Origin: Epiperipatus broadwayi
Taxonomy: Eukaryota > Onychophora > Udeonychophora > Euonychophora > Peripatidae
Length of the DNA: 64,000 nucleotides
Reading direction: 5' to 3'
NCBI GenBank assembly: GCA_028023455.1
Contig: JAQFVV010012573.1
Coordinates: forward strand, 1,918,815 to 1,982,814
The position numbers were made by a program, and so were the translations under genes. This document shows positions 48,565 through 60,850 of the stretch, one piece after another. The notes below the pieces were generated by a model, which saw nothing but the letters and a program-made list of their open reading frames with translations, did no database searches and was not told the DNA's origin. The first letter of the stretch is position 1, and the number at the start of each line of letters is the position of its first letter.

Positions 48565-49558
48565 AAAGTTGGAATTATTTATTCAGCACATAGGAAGTAT
48601 ATATAAATACTTTTAAAACAGGCTTTAACCTGTATCAAATGCACCTTGAAATTTATAATAGGCAAGCAATATCTTTATTTTGCCAATAAAGGGATCTCTC
48701 AAACCATGACTCAAGATAATAACTTTTATAAAGATAAGAGTGGCATCTTATCTTTAACATAATTTTCCACTTATATAGGCCAATCTAAAGCATCTTGATT
48801 TGGGATCATAAAGCTGTTGTTTTCTCTACTGTTTAAGGCCACTATTTCATATACAAATTAACATTCACGAAATCTTGTGACTTAGAACGAGTTAACATTA
48901 TAATCTTTATACTGGAAATATATAAACTATTGTAAAGTTGTAATTATTTATTAATCACATAGGAAGTATATGTAAATATTTTTAAGACAGATTTAACCTG
49001 TATCAAATGCATCTTGAAATTTATAATAGGCAATCAATATCTTTATTTTGCTGATAGAGGGACCTCTCAAACCATGACACAAGATAACAACTTTTATAAA
49101 GATAAGAGCACCATCTTATATTTTAACCTAACTTTCCACTTATATAGGCCAATCTAAAGCATCTTGTTTGGGTGCATAAAGATGTTGTTCTCTCCACTTG
49201 TATACAAATTATCATTTGCAAAATACAATTTTACAATAGTTTATATATTTCCAGTATAAAAATCATAATATTAACTTGTAAATTGTTAGATTTTGCGAAT
49301 GTTAATTTGTACACAAAATAGTGGACTTAAATGGTGGAGAACAACAGCTTTATGCTCCCAAATCAAAATGCTTTAGATTGGCCTACATAAGCAGAAAGTT
49401 AGGTTAAAGATAAGACAACACTCTTATCTTTATAAAAGTCATTATCTTGTGTCATGGTTTGAGAGGTCCCTCTATCAGCAAAATGAAGATATTGCTTGCC
49501 TATTATAAATTTCAAGCACATTTGATACAGGCTAAAACCTGTCTCAAAAATATTTAAA
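48565..49558. repeat. nested three-unit repeat: direct, direct, inverted (~370-bp units)
   Basis: Unit 1 starts at 48565 and unit 2 at 48934 with AAAGTTG(G/T)AATTATTTATT. Unit 3 (about 49226-49558) is inverted. Shared landmarks are CTCTCAAACCATGA, TTTATAAAGATAAGAG, TATAGGCCAATCTAAAGCAT and GAAATTTATAATAGGCAA. Gypsy RT sequence resumes right after it (MEIGLK...), so it inserted into the gypsy element. Possible shared TTTTAAA at the two edges could mark a target duplication. No coding frame is conserved between units. Confidence 0.8.
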
Positions 49559-49559
49559 A

Positions 49560-50110
49560 TATTTTAAATAAATTCATGGAAATAGGACTAAAATAAATCC
49601 TAATAAATGTGTGTTTCCAAAGAAATAGAATTTTTTTGAATTTAAAATTACAGCACAGGTATTTTTCTTACTAAGCATAAAATAAAGGATATTCTCAATG
49701 CTTCAATCAATCAAGCTTTTAAGAAGATAAAACATTAATATTTAATGTAAACAAATTACCCTATTATGATTCAAATATAGAATTAATCCTAACATGTTAT
49801 GCTTCACAATTTGGCATTGGAGCATTCTTAGTGCCATAACAGAGATAGAAGTGATTCACTTGTTGCTTCACTTTCCATTCACTGTAACTGAAAAAAGTAC
49901 TCTCATATAGATAAAGAAACCTTAACTTTAATATCAGGTTAAAAAATTCCATAAATTTGCCCAATATATAGTATATAAGATTATTTTACAAATAGGTCAC
50001 AAACATTTATTAAGCACTTTTCACTCCACTTGCTAAGATAGTTTGCCTTGATGAGTGCATGCAACTTTAAACTTCATTATGTAGCAAGAAAAACATCCCA
50101 CATGTTGATG
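49560..50110 (+). pseudogene. gypsy RT (end) and RNase H remnant
   Basis: KFMEIGLK at about 49570 and the following text match the 'MGLKINP.KC.F' block after motif C. RNase H follows at 49740-50090 with YASQFGIGAFLV ('DAS..GIGAVL') and a later 'TPLAKIV'-type block. The first Asp of the RNase H motif reads Tyr. Stops interrupt throughout. Confidence 0.55.
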
Positions 50111-50339
50111 CACTCAGTAAATTACCAGGTAAAAATAAAATAAAAACACATTTCAAGGAAAACCCATTAATAAATATAACAGATTTTGGAAAATAGTAAC
50201 CAAATGTATAGTAGAGAAATAGCTCAATGAATGCAAAATGAGCAAGTGTATCAACTTCTAATTAAATATATATGCACAAAGTCACCAATTAACATACCAA
50301 AATATGTACATAATCTTTTTGAGCAAGAAGGCATGAGCT

Positions 50340-51180
50340 ACCAATTGCAATTTTTTATTTTATGGTGTGATGGAATCATCATTCCATCAAGCAACCCTAA
50401 ACATATCTTAATTGTATTGTGATCACTCTGGATAGTGAGAACAAAGATTCTGATTAGACCATATATCTCATGGCTTAATATAAATTCTGATATATAATTT
50501 CAGTTACACTGATACCAGCAATGCAAAATGAGTTAAAGAATGTTAGCTAAATGATGATTACAGTCAATTAGATCTTGGAAAAGAATCTACCTAAACCATG
50601 GGAAGGCAAAAAATTTCTCATAATTGTTGATGCCTACTCTAAATATAAGTTTATTTTATCCAACTTTAATATTTCAACCACAATTGTCAATTTGCAACAT
50701 GTAATCTCTTTTTTACAATCACTGTCAATAACGTAACAGTCCTTACATTCAATCAGATCAAATATTTCTATTAAAATTATAAAATCAATCATCTATTAAC
50801 ACTGCTCTTCTATCCAGAGAGCAATGGACAAGCTGAACATTTAGATAATAACAAATTATTGAAGTGTTCACATAGCTACAATGCTTCAAATACAATACAA
50901 ACTCTATCTACTGTTTATGGCAGAACTCCAGCTGACATTTTAATGAATCATAATTTGAGATCAAATTATATAGTATGAAGTATAATCCCATCACTAAATG
51001 ACACAAAGTATCAAATTAAAGCCACATCAAAATTGATACAAAGATCTTCATAAGCACCTTTGCAAAAAAGATGAATGCAGTTACAATCATAGCCTGAAAG
51101 AGTCAACACTTATTAGAAGTGAAAAATCCTCAAGGTCAATTTCATAAATGGCATAAACACTAATTTCAAAATAAATTTAT
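50340..51180 (+). pseudogene. gypsy integrase remnant
   Basis: VRTKILIRPYISWLNI near 50440 matches the zinc-domain 'RTK.LIR.Y.WP' text. LPKPWEGKKFLIIVDAYSK (core start; Asp codon 50629-50631) and PESNGQAEH (about 50814-50840) are the D...E core landmarks. The core is crossed by shifts. Integrase would insert the cDNA into the chromosome. Confidence 0.65.
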
Positions 51181-51181
51181 T

Positions 51182-51660
51182 CAGCCAGAAATACCCAGAA
51201 GTGTATCAGCAAAGCCAGATCCTATGAATCAGCAAATAGAAATTCCATCATAAGATGGCAAGGATGGAAACCAAGAGACAACTCAAACTAAACGTTTTTT
51301 CAACACTACAATTAGAGATAGTAAACAGTCATGGCATCAGAAAAGAGAGCAACCTAACTATTATTAAAAGAAGCAATAAAATAAATAGAAAACTGCCAAA
51401 ACATCTATTTAGATTACTCCAGCCAGAAATAGCCAGCAGCAAAATGTTATAGCCAGACTCCATAAATCAGCAAATTCAAATTACCATTGGAGAAAGATGA
51501 AAACCAAAAACCAATCCATGCTAAAGTTTTGCCAACACCAAAATTAGATATAGAAAACAGTCATTACTCCAGAAAAGAGGACATCCTAACTACTATAAAA
51601 AAGTTGTAAAAAAAATAGAGAATTGCTAAGCTTTTATTGAATAATGGTATAATTAAATAA
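51182..51660 (+). repeat. ~238-base tandem duplication at the pol 3' end
   Basis: CAGCCAGAAATA(C/G)CCAG starts copies at 51182 and 51420. Both continue through AATCAGCAAAT, CAACACTACAATTAGA/CAACACCAAAATTAGA and AACTA(T/C)TAT. The 65-codon frame at 51255 lies inside the first copy. Confidence 0.6.
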
Positions 51661-51700
51661 TTAATTTATTTCATCTAGATGAGAAGAGAGAGAAAAAAAA

Positions 51701-52045
51701 TGTGAGTTGGTTTCTGTTCACTTTTTAAAAATAAACATCATTTGGATCCACTGAACAGAAAATTACTATCATTAGACAATGTATATAAATATACAACTCA
51801 ATGGAAATAATAGTCGAATTACTATATTATCCTCTATGCTCACTTCCCTTTCTTCTTTAAAAGAAATTGAGCTGTCTCATATTTTTTTGACATGTTAATA
51901 TGGTTGTCTACAAGCTCAAGAATTGACATGCAGTTTAGAAGAAGGCTTCCATTTTTGGACCTGACAATATATTGTAATTGAATTCAGTAATTGTTATGGG
52001 AAGTTAACATATGTTTATGTAGGTTTTTTTAATGTATAATAAATG
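51701..52045 (+). repeat. 3' LTR
   Basis: It begins TGTGAGTTGG and aligns to the 5' LTR along its whole length, with many substitutions and small indels. A purine-rich stretch (GAGAAGAGAGAGAAAAAAAA, 51681-51700) directly upstream is a convincing polypurine tract, which helps fix the LTR start. Confidence 0.7.
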
Positions 52046-52373
52046 CTTAAAATATCAACTCGAGTCTGCAAATCGAAACATAGTAATTTGGAAATAAGAA
52101 AAATTAGTAACTAATGCCTTCTTTTTAAGATTTTTAATATGATGATAATGAAAGTTAAAATCAGAAAGAAAAAATACTCAAGGTTTCATTCTTATCACTT
52201 TGCAAACCTGATGAATAATGTCATATTGTTCATTATTCTTTTGTTTAACATTGTGAGAAAGAACTTTGTCCTGCAGTAAATAAAATTTTAATGTAGTGAT
52301 TAGAAATTAATATTGAGATGAAACTTGATTTTTTTTTTAGATAATTAAGATCTATTAAGGCTAGGAAAGTTCT

Positions 52374-54900
52374 TTATGCCAACCTGAAATCTTGGCTTAA
52401 AAATTCCATTATATATTTTTTAATACTAGGAATAAAAAGTAATGACATCCGTGATTTATTATTCACAATTACAGAAGTACTATCACACCTTTTATAATGT
52501 TTTAACATAATTGATAACACTCTTTGTTTATTATATCTAATTTTTACCAATCCTGAATATAACAATCTATATTATCTTTACAAAATGCTTCATTTGAAAG
52601 ATTGCACATTAAAAAACCCTAAAACCACCCACCTTGTGTGTTATAGGAACATTAGATATTGGTTGAATAAAACCTCTATTATTTATATGCTTTAACTCCA
52701 TTTTATATACAAATTTATCATCACATATGGTATTTGCAAATCTAGATAATTAATAGTAGCATTATCATCTGTTTCCATGGTCCAAAGCAACCCATTTTGG
52801 TTCTGCAAATCTTCATAAATTCATTTTATAACATACAGTTCTCTGTATATCAAAGCTTCATCCACATATCCACTAAGCATCATATTGCACTTTTTAATAA
52901 AATGGACCTCACTATGCACTGCTCTATACTGTTAACACATTCTAACCACTTCCCACCAGGCCCATAGGCCATCCCTTCTCTATTCTATATAATTGATTCC
53001 CATGTGCTACCACAATATTTTACTTATCCAATCCAAAACATTCACTGTAAAAGATATTTGCCCTTTTGCATATCATTAATCATTTGTCTATCTTGTAAAA
53101 TTGTAATTAATGCCACCTGATCTACTGAACCATATAATCCCACTATGTCCAAAGACATCCACCTTATACCTCTATACTATAACTGCCTTATCAAGCCTAT
53201 CCACACACTCAAATGATGACTTCAATGTATATTCACCAAACTTAATACAATCCAAAATCCATTAAAAAATAATTATTGATATGCTCTGGTAATATGCTCT
53301 TGTAAAATCAGTCATTAATCTCAACAGCAAATTAGGATTATTGTTTTTATATTAGCAAACAATTGGAAAATAAAAGTAGTTGATGGATAAATCTCCCTGT
53401 ATTCTTTATTGGTAAGAAACCCCCCCCCCCATATTAAGATTCTCAACAAACATTTCTTTCATCATTTTTATATTATAGCTGTCAAATTGTATAAAGTTTA
53501 ATTTCTCAATCTATTGTTGTAGCTTACTTTCATATGTCCCTTTGTCCTTTAAAACAAATCTATTAGATTTATTTTCCTTAGAAAAAATAATCTGGTTATC
53601 ATTTGAAAATAATGTCACCTCCCTCAATGCTTACTGTTTCTTATAACTCATCTTATCAGATACTTTACTCAACTGTGGAGCTATAGCTTGAATAATATTC
53701 TCTTTCTTAATAATACCATCATATGCTATTTCCATAACTATTTCCACTTAACCATTCCTCCATAAACCATAAGATTCTCTTTATTAATAATACCATCATA
53801 TGCTGTTTCCACATCCACAACTATTTCTGCTTTAGCATTCCTCCACAAACTTTACACATACCTAGGCCCACATGATAAAATTTCACCCTCTTATCTAAAA
53901 TCTCACATGCAGCTAAAATTAATCACCTGCTGGCTATTACTTCCCAGTTTAATATATTTTTCCTTATATAACAAAAACTCAAAAAGATCTTGCATATATG
54001 ACAGTACAAATAAAATTGCTGTAATATTATTATTTTTTGTCAGTGAAAAAAGTTTCTTTCTTCTATCTAGTGAACCAAATTTAATTGTACCCTATTCAAG
54101 GCTTCAATCTTATTATGTAAAACATAATGTACCCTAATCCTATCCAGATTTGGAGTAACATTATATATACAACATCTTTTGGAAAAAATAAAATTATCAT
54201 TAACTACAACACTATTTCTTTGCAAATTTATCATTTCCCGAAATTTCCAATCACTTTTCTTTGTAAATTAATAAATCCAATAATTCTGTCATTACAAAAT
54301 ATAAATTACAATCTAACAATATAACTATTTTATAAAACAGAGTAATGTTAAAATAACATAAAACACTATTTTCAAGTGCTTTCTACTCATTTGAGTTCTT
54401 ATCAAGACTGTATAAAATCATTATAATCTATAAGTGATAAACTTGAACATTTCATAATATTGGTCAGGAACAACTAATTGGAAAACTGGTTAACTTTGCA
54501 TTAATAATGCCAGAAGAATTTTTTATGGCATATGACTCCTTAATCTTATGTTTTTAGCATGTCTTTCATATTTTAACACAATAAATGCAGATGGACAACA
54601 TACAAGCCCCATACTACTTTGATGAATATAGAAAGCTGAATAAACTGTATCATTGTTCATTGCCTTTTTATATGTATATTTATATTGTTGAATACAATAC
54701 TTAATATTGGTTTTAGTTTCATCAATATATATTGCATTGCAACCTGGCTGTGGGCATTTAGTAGTATAGATAACACTGACTTTATCCTCTTCTACTAGTT
54801 ATTGCTTTAGAATTGTTTAATAACATATTAGCAATATATTGTTGATTATTTAAATTTGGCATATATTAGACCCTTGTGTGCCTGTTCACATTAGCATCAA
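52374..54900 (-). pseudogene. decayed Penelope-like element with GIY-YIG upstream of RT (Naiad/Chlamys-like order)
   Basis: Reading leftward, a GIY-YIG nuclease lies at 54780-54523: VIYTTKCPQPGCNAIYID then ETKTNIKY (YID in place of YIG), with NNQQYIANMLLNNSKAIT just upstream. After about 1.3 kb of decayed sequence comes the RT: SLDIVGLYGSVDQ (motif A, Asp codon 53147-53149), a G.MGS-like block near 52950, GYVDEAL (motif C with Glu for the second Asp, 52857-52871), TINYLDLQI near 52760, an SNVPITHK-type block, and LLFIPSIKKYIMEFL at 52374-52450. No GIY-YIG is readable after the RT. Permuted Penelope-like elements with N-terminal GIY-YIG are known; two adjacent unrelated fragments remain an alternative. 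A C-run (about 53421-53432) marks one break. Confidence 0.55.
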
Positions 54901-54959
54901 TCTGCCGCTTATGTACATGGATCTTTCTTGCACACAAAAAAAACAAAATGTGTGATATG

Positions 54960-55950
54960 TATGTCAACAGCCACAGTAGTTCTAATACATGCTCTGTGTT
55001 GCAAGACTAAAAATAGGTGAATATACATCAAACAAACAATAAATGATTTCAAAATACACCAAACATAATTTTAAAATACATTATAAAATTCAATATAGTT
55101 TAAATATATGCCAAAAATGAAACCACTTGATTTCAAGGAATGCTGGGATTTTTATAAAAATGCTAATAAATGTCACTTTTTTTTTCATAATTTTTTTTAT
55201 AAAGAAATTAAAGCAAAAACTGCTAATAAACATCGATTTATTTTTATATACAAAGAAATTAAAGCAAAACTGCTAAATAAACATCTATTTTTTATGAAGA
55301 AATTAGAGCAAAAACTACAAAAAATGACATATTAATTAATATACATACACCAAATGAACAATAAATGATTTTGCCTTTTAAATGTCTTTATTTTTTTTTT
55401 ATAAAGAAATTATAACAAAAATTACAAAAAAAGACACACCAAATGAACAGTAAATGATTTTGACTTTTAAATATCTTTTTTATATATATAAAGAATATTG
55501 CACATACATCAAATGAACAGTAAATTGTTTACAATTTTAAATGGCTTTTTTATAAAGAAAGTAAAGCAAAAACTCCTAGTAATTTGTATAAAAATACATT
55601 AAGTACATTACCAACAAAATGGAGATCTGCAGTAAAAATTATCATTTCAAAAATGAAAACACTTGATTGCAAAGGATGCTAGGATTTTCATAAAACTGAT
55701 AATAGTTGATTTTTTTTTAAATAAAGAAATTAAAGCAAAAACTGCTAATGTTGACATTTATTAAAAAATTATTTATTTAAATATACACCAAACAAACAGT
55801 AAATGATTATGATTTTGAATTAATTTTGATAAAAATACATTAACTATATTTCTATGACACTTATCATGTAATATACACCATGCAAAATGGAGATCTGTAA
55901 AAAAAATTTTACTCCAAAAATAAAAGTGTCCAATATGATGTCACCATTGT
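54960..55950. repeat. degenerate tandem array
   Basis: AAAGAAATTAAAGCAAAA(A)CTGCTAA-type motifs recur at about 55202, 55253, 55298, 55402, 55553 and 55723. CACCAAATGAACA(G/A)TAAATGATT-type motifs recur at about 55030, 55348, 55436, 55508 and 55787. Longer blocks repeat too: the TGGAGATCTG block at 55618 and 55884, and the CACTTGATT block at 55125 and 55659. The pattern is a decayed satellite with mixed units. The 75-codon frame at 55108 is repeat translation. Confidence 0.7.
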
Positions 55951-58339
55951 AGGATTATTTTTTCAATATGACATCATCAGACATTACACATTGATTGTGG
56001 GTATGAAAAATTCCTATCTGCCTTATCCCCCTACAATGCAAGTTTAGTACTCAAGTACCTTAAATTTATTTGAACAATGTAACCTTAAATTAGATTCATT
56101 AAAATTAAATCAATAAATTTCTTTGAAAAGTCATAAAGCACAATCATTTACATATAGGATAAATATCCGAATATAGTTATTTAAAGTTCAGGAATGTACA
56201 AGTAAATATGGTGTACATAATATAATTCTATCATGCATAAAAATATTAATTAATATTAGTCAAATCAGGATTTGTGGTTTATTCTACATCATTTTTTATT
56301 TGAATTAACCGCATGGAGTTCCTCTAAATACATTTAATGTAAAAGAATCTATATTTAGTGTTTATTTAATCTTAATGTTTATTAACTACTTATTCTTATT
56401 GAAATTTAGTATTTATCATTATAATGATCAATTATATGTATTTATCAAAATTATTACTATGGTTTATCATACGTATAATTTTGTAATTAAATTTTATACA
56501 CATATATAAATGGATTTCATGGTTGGGATATTGAGAATCATAGATAGCGTAGTAGAATGGATATGAAAAACTGGGAAGATAAATAAATTCTTAATTAACT
56601 TATGTAAATAGAGTGTAATTATATGTACATAAAAGTTAATGTGTGTGTGTGAATTAATACTTGTTTACAAACGTGAGATTTTTACTACAAAATAAATTAA
56701 CTCTAGTGATGAAAGAAGATGATGAGAAATTTTATATCATTTTGTTTTGAAATAGTGATGAACTTTACTTCCTGAGTAAAATAACATTATAGCAAAATAT
56801 TTAAATAATAATATTGTTCTGAAATATTGTTAGATAAATTTTAGAAATTGGAAAAATTAGTTTTATTAACAACTTAATATCGTGTAAAAAGATAGCTGAA
56901 AAGCCTATAAAAAATACCGAAAACATTTTTTTCTCATTTTTTTTTTTTGATTGCTTGTGGACTAGTGTTTTTATCTTTCTCAACTTGTGAGGTTGTTGTT
57001 GTAAGTCTATATACAGGTTAGTCCAAACTATTGCATATTTAAATAACTATGCTTACGAAATAATTCATATTTGAAAAAAATAATGAAATTTTTTTCCCAA
57101 TCTCATACTTCATTCAAAAATGTTCCTGATATAATATTTGAATATTAAAAATCATATAAGCCATCATTCCAGTTTAAACCTGCAAAATTAAGTTTAAAGT
57201 AAACGTTTTTCTTATTTTTAGTAAAATAAACCAAACAACTAATGACAACTAATGATAATAGCTGTCAACACATTTTTACAAATCGCCAGAACAATACTAA
57301 CATTTCCAAAATATATGTTTTTATCATTTGTGAACTGCAGAATTCTAATAAAGGAAAAATTTAATATATAATAATAAAAGTTAAATAAATTAAAATCTTG
57401 CACCAGAAACTATGATGGGAAAATTGTTGAATTTTTGCTCGCAATGATTTAAATATATATAAATACAAGACTTTCATGTAAATTATGTTTTTTTTTTTTT
57501 TTTATTGAACTGCGGATTAAAAAAATAATGAATAAACATATTCTAATAATAGCATATTATATTTTATTTAAAATTATTGTATTTATTATTAAAATATCTG
57601 TCTGTCACAGCTTATTCAATTATTTAAAAATAATTTTAGAAATAGATATATTAGTGATATAAAATTACTAGAGAAAAAACGGTTTTGTTCTAGTATTGAA
57701 GCTTTTAAATCGAGTAAGATGAATATTAATATTTTTTTAAGTATATATTTAGTTACGAATATAAATGAAGATGTGAATAAAAAGATGAGATTGGGTAATT
57801 GTAAGACTATTGTCTATTTACATAATTGGTTTTCAAGATATAGACGAATTAATTAAACGTTACAGTTAATAAAAGTTACAAAAGAAATAATTTTAAGCAA
57901 TTTTTAAGGGTTTTAATTAGTAAGTATTGAATATGTTTAACTATTTAAATCAGTCAATAAAAATAATCTAATACTAACGTCTAATTCTTTTTCAGTTCTC
58001 TTTTTTGGAGATTTCAACATGAGCTAATCAGAACTCAGCTCTAAGTACTTACACCGAATCAATAGAAAGCTCATGAGTGCAAAAGATTATTACATAAATA
58101 ATCATTTTTATTCTACACTAAAAACATGATATTGTAATATATTTACTTTTCTATACTCCAGATTTTCATTATATTGTTGATCCATCACTTATTCCAGCTA
58201 ACTTCTCTAATCATCTAACACTCAATGTTAAAGTAAACGTAAACTTTCTTAATCAATCTATGCTTCCAATTTAATAACATAGAGAAATTACTTCTCAAAG
58301 CCTCCACCCAGAAATTTTTATTTTTGAAATATATATTTG
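55951..58339. other. AT-rich intergenic DNA
   Basis: Apart from T-runs (57488-57503) and short TG or TA tracts, I see no supportable feature. Confidence 0.5.
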
Positions 58340-59965
58340 GTATTTACATAGTTTTCCTGGTGGAAGCTTGCTATTATTTTTTTTTAAGTAATCCATTTTC
58401 AGGGGCTCAGAACACATGGTACAAACAATATGGCTGACTCTTAAGTTATTCTATTCAATAATCATTGTTTTATTTATTTATTAAAATGGTAAAGAAACAC
58501 AAAAGTCCAAAGGTTGTAATTCAAAATTTTTTTAATGTAAATACAGTAAATAATTTTTTTTAAAAAATAAACATCATTTAGTAGGCTATAACAAATGTGC
58601 AAACTGATATCACTGTTCAGGTGGGTACTATCATGATCACTGCATCTTCTTCTGCAAATGAAATATTCCAAATTTTAATCATATTTTCAATTCTGTCAAT
58701 GTAATATTCCAGATTTTAATCCTATTTTCCAAAATGATACCATAAAGAAGGAATGTTAAAAAAACATGTGTAAATTAATGTTAAAAAAAAATTATGATAA
58801 TTTGTCATTTGTTATCTGTTAGCCTAATAATTTTGAAAATATTCCAAATTTTAATCATATTTCCAGTTCTGTCAATGAAATATTGCAAATTTTATACATG
58901 AGTTATCAAATGCTTAAAGAATGGCAATTTTACCATCATTTGTTAAACACCTGTTAACATTTCGATGTTATGTCCTAAATGCAATTTATTGAAAAATGTT
59001 TTTTAATTTTTTTAAAATTAACAATCTATTTATAATTTTCTATTGTAATTTATTTTAAAAATTGGGATTATCTTTGTCATAAATTCAATTCACAAGATGA
59101 TGTCAAAATGTTAACAATCAGTAAACCCTTAAAACAAAGCTAACAAATAACATGTGACAAATTATAAATAATATTTTTTAGCATTAGTTTTCAAGTGGCT
59201 TGTTTAATATTCCTTCTTAACCAGATTATTTTTGGAAATACAATTCAAATCTGGAATATTTAATTGACAGAACTGGAAATATGAGAAATTTGGAATATTT
59301 TATCAACAGAACAAGATGCACTGGAATATTTTCAAAATTATTAACATGATTCTAATAGATAATAAATGACAAATTATCATAATTTTTTAAATATTAGTTT
59401 ATATATGTTTTTTTAACATTTCTTTTCTACTACAATATTTCATTGACAGAACTGGAAATATGATTAACATTTGGAATATTTCATCAGTAGATCAAGATTC
59501 AGTGGAATATTTTCAAAATTACAGGATAGTGTTCATCCAAAAAGTGAAGTCTGCCTACATGTTTTCTACACTTTGGTTAGCCATGTTTTATTTTTGTTTT
59601 CTTTACTGCATTACATGTTACTTACCAACCCTTTGGATTTTAGTGTATTTTTGATAATAAATTCAAAATTATAAGATAGTGCCTTCCCAAAAAGTGATGT
59701 CAGTCAGCATGTTTGTTATAGTCTACTAAATAATGTTTTTATGAAAAAAAATTATTTACTGTATTTACATTAAAATTTTTTGAATTACAACCCTTTGGAC
59801 TTTTGTGTTTCTTTATCATCTTAATAGATAAAAGAACATAATTATTGAATATGATAACTTAGATTCAGCCATATTGTGTATGCCACATATTCCTAACCCC
59901 TGAAAATGGTTTATTTATAAAAAAAATGGATAGCAAGCTTTTGGCAGGCAAACTACATAAGTACC
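58340..59965. repeat. foldback element with minisatellite-like arms
   Basis: Left arm about 58340-58930 pairs with right arm about 59230-59965. Landmarks are AAGCTTGCTAT, CCATTTTCAGGGG, CAATATGGCTGA, AAACACAAAAGTCCAAAGG and AATGTAAATACAGTAAATAA against their complements on the right. Inside each arm, ATATTCCAAATTTTAATCAT followed by a TTCTGTCAATG-type unit is repeated two to three times. The centre is AT-rich with no transposase. The two overlapping frames at 59460-59674 fall in the right arm. Confidence 0.75.
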
Positions 59966-59984
59966 ATATATATATTAATGATCG

Positions 59985-60080
59985 GGGGAGAAGGAGACTT
60001 AACGTAATCTACATTACAGGGTGCCACTAGGCATTTGAACCTAGAAAATTTATATAGTAGGCAGGTATGTTAAGTTTAAA
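59985..60080 (-). repeat. possible tRNA-derived SINE remnant
   Basis: The minus strand carries TCTAGGTTCAAATGCCTAG near 60040, with a B-box-like core flanked by a 5-bp complementary stem. No convincing A box or full cloverleaf was found. Confidence 0.25.
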
Positions 60081-60528
60081 AAAAAATATTTTTATTTTAA
60101 TTTATATATTTGGATTCCGATTGTTTGCCCAAGGTTACTAGCTCATAGAGTAGCAGAGATTTTAAACATTTATAAGTTTCAATAGATTTCTATTCTCAAA
60201 GTATATATTAAATATTTAGAACAATAAAATAAAAGAAGCCACTGCCAGTAATTAACACACAAATAGATTTTTATTAACACACATTTAAAATTGAGGAATA
60301 AATTTATTTTTAGATTTTAACATTAATATTTTTTTTTTAATTTAAATTACTATTTTAAATAGATCGCACAGATGGATATTTAAATTATATTTTACTTTAG
60401 CATGTCGAGCATAGATAGTCTACATAGATTTTTTTTTCATTTAAAAACTTATCAAAACATTCATTCAATCTCAGACTAAAAGTTCATAGTCAACCCAATG
60501 CCTGCTTCCAGATATATAGTCACAATCA
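60081..60528. other. AT-rich intergenic DNA
   Basis: No feature was recognised. Confidence 0.5.
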
Positions 60529-60850
60529 ATGCAATATGAAGATGCTAGCATAAAACCATGCAGACAGGAATGTGCATCTGACAGCATGATATTATTTGAA
60601 GGAAATGATCTGTGTCTAGAACAGGAAAGTGCATCTGTCAGACTAAGGAATCATGTATGTATATATTTTTTTAAAGAGTGCTATGTATGGGGGGAGAGTG
60701 GTGGGGGGAGAGTGGTCTTTCTGCCAACTTATAAATCCCTGTCCATAGAGCTAGAAGAGGTTAATGGTGCAGGAAATACATCTGCAACCATTGCAATAGT
60801 GTGACTGCCTCTTTGGGGTCATGAATTCAGGTGGGCATGTTGCCCTGTAT
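60529..60850 (+). other. GC-richer segment with a 91-codon frame, unrecognised
   Basis: The frame 60529-60804 contains two similar pieces (around GGAATGTGCATCTGACAG and GGAAAGTGCATCTGTCAG) and a purine tract GGGGGGAGAGTGGTGGGGGG near 60690. The internal repetition suggests repeat-derived rather than protein-coding DNA. No domain was recognised. Confidence 0.25.

Larger units (their letters stand above)
46356..52045 (+). mobile_element. old Ty3/gypsy LTR retrotransposon with a nested repeat
   Basis: Two diverged but alignable LTRs of about 340 bases (46356-46690 and 51701-52045) bound an internal region with gag, protease, RT, RNase H and integrase remnants in the Ty3/gypsy order. All reading frames are interrupted. 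The RT is split by an unrelated direct-direct-inverted repeat (48565-49558). A roughly 238-base tandem duplication lies near the pol 3' end (51182 and 51420). No envelope-like frame was seen. Confidence 0.8.

Noticed and set aside
46356-52045. endogenous retrovirus with envelope
   Set aside because: Domain order and motifs fit Ty3/gypsy and no envelope-like frame follows integrase.
60680-60715. canonical G-quadruplex in the GGGGGGAGAGTGG tract
   Set aside because: Only two long G-runs are present; a four-run motif with short loops is not met.
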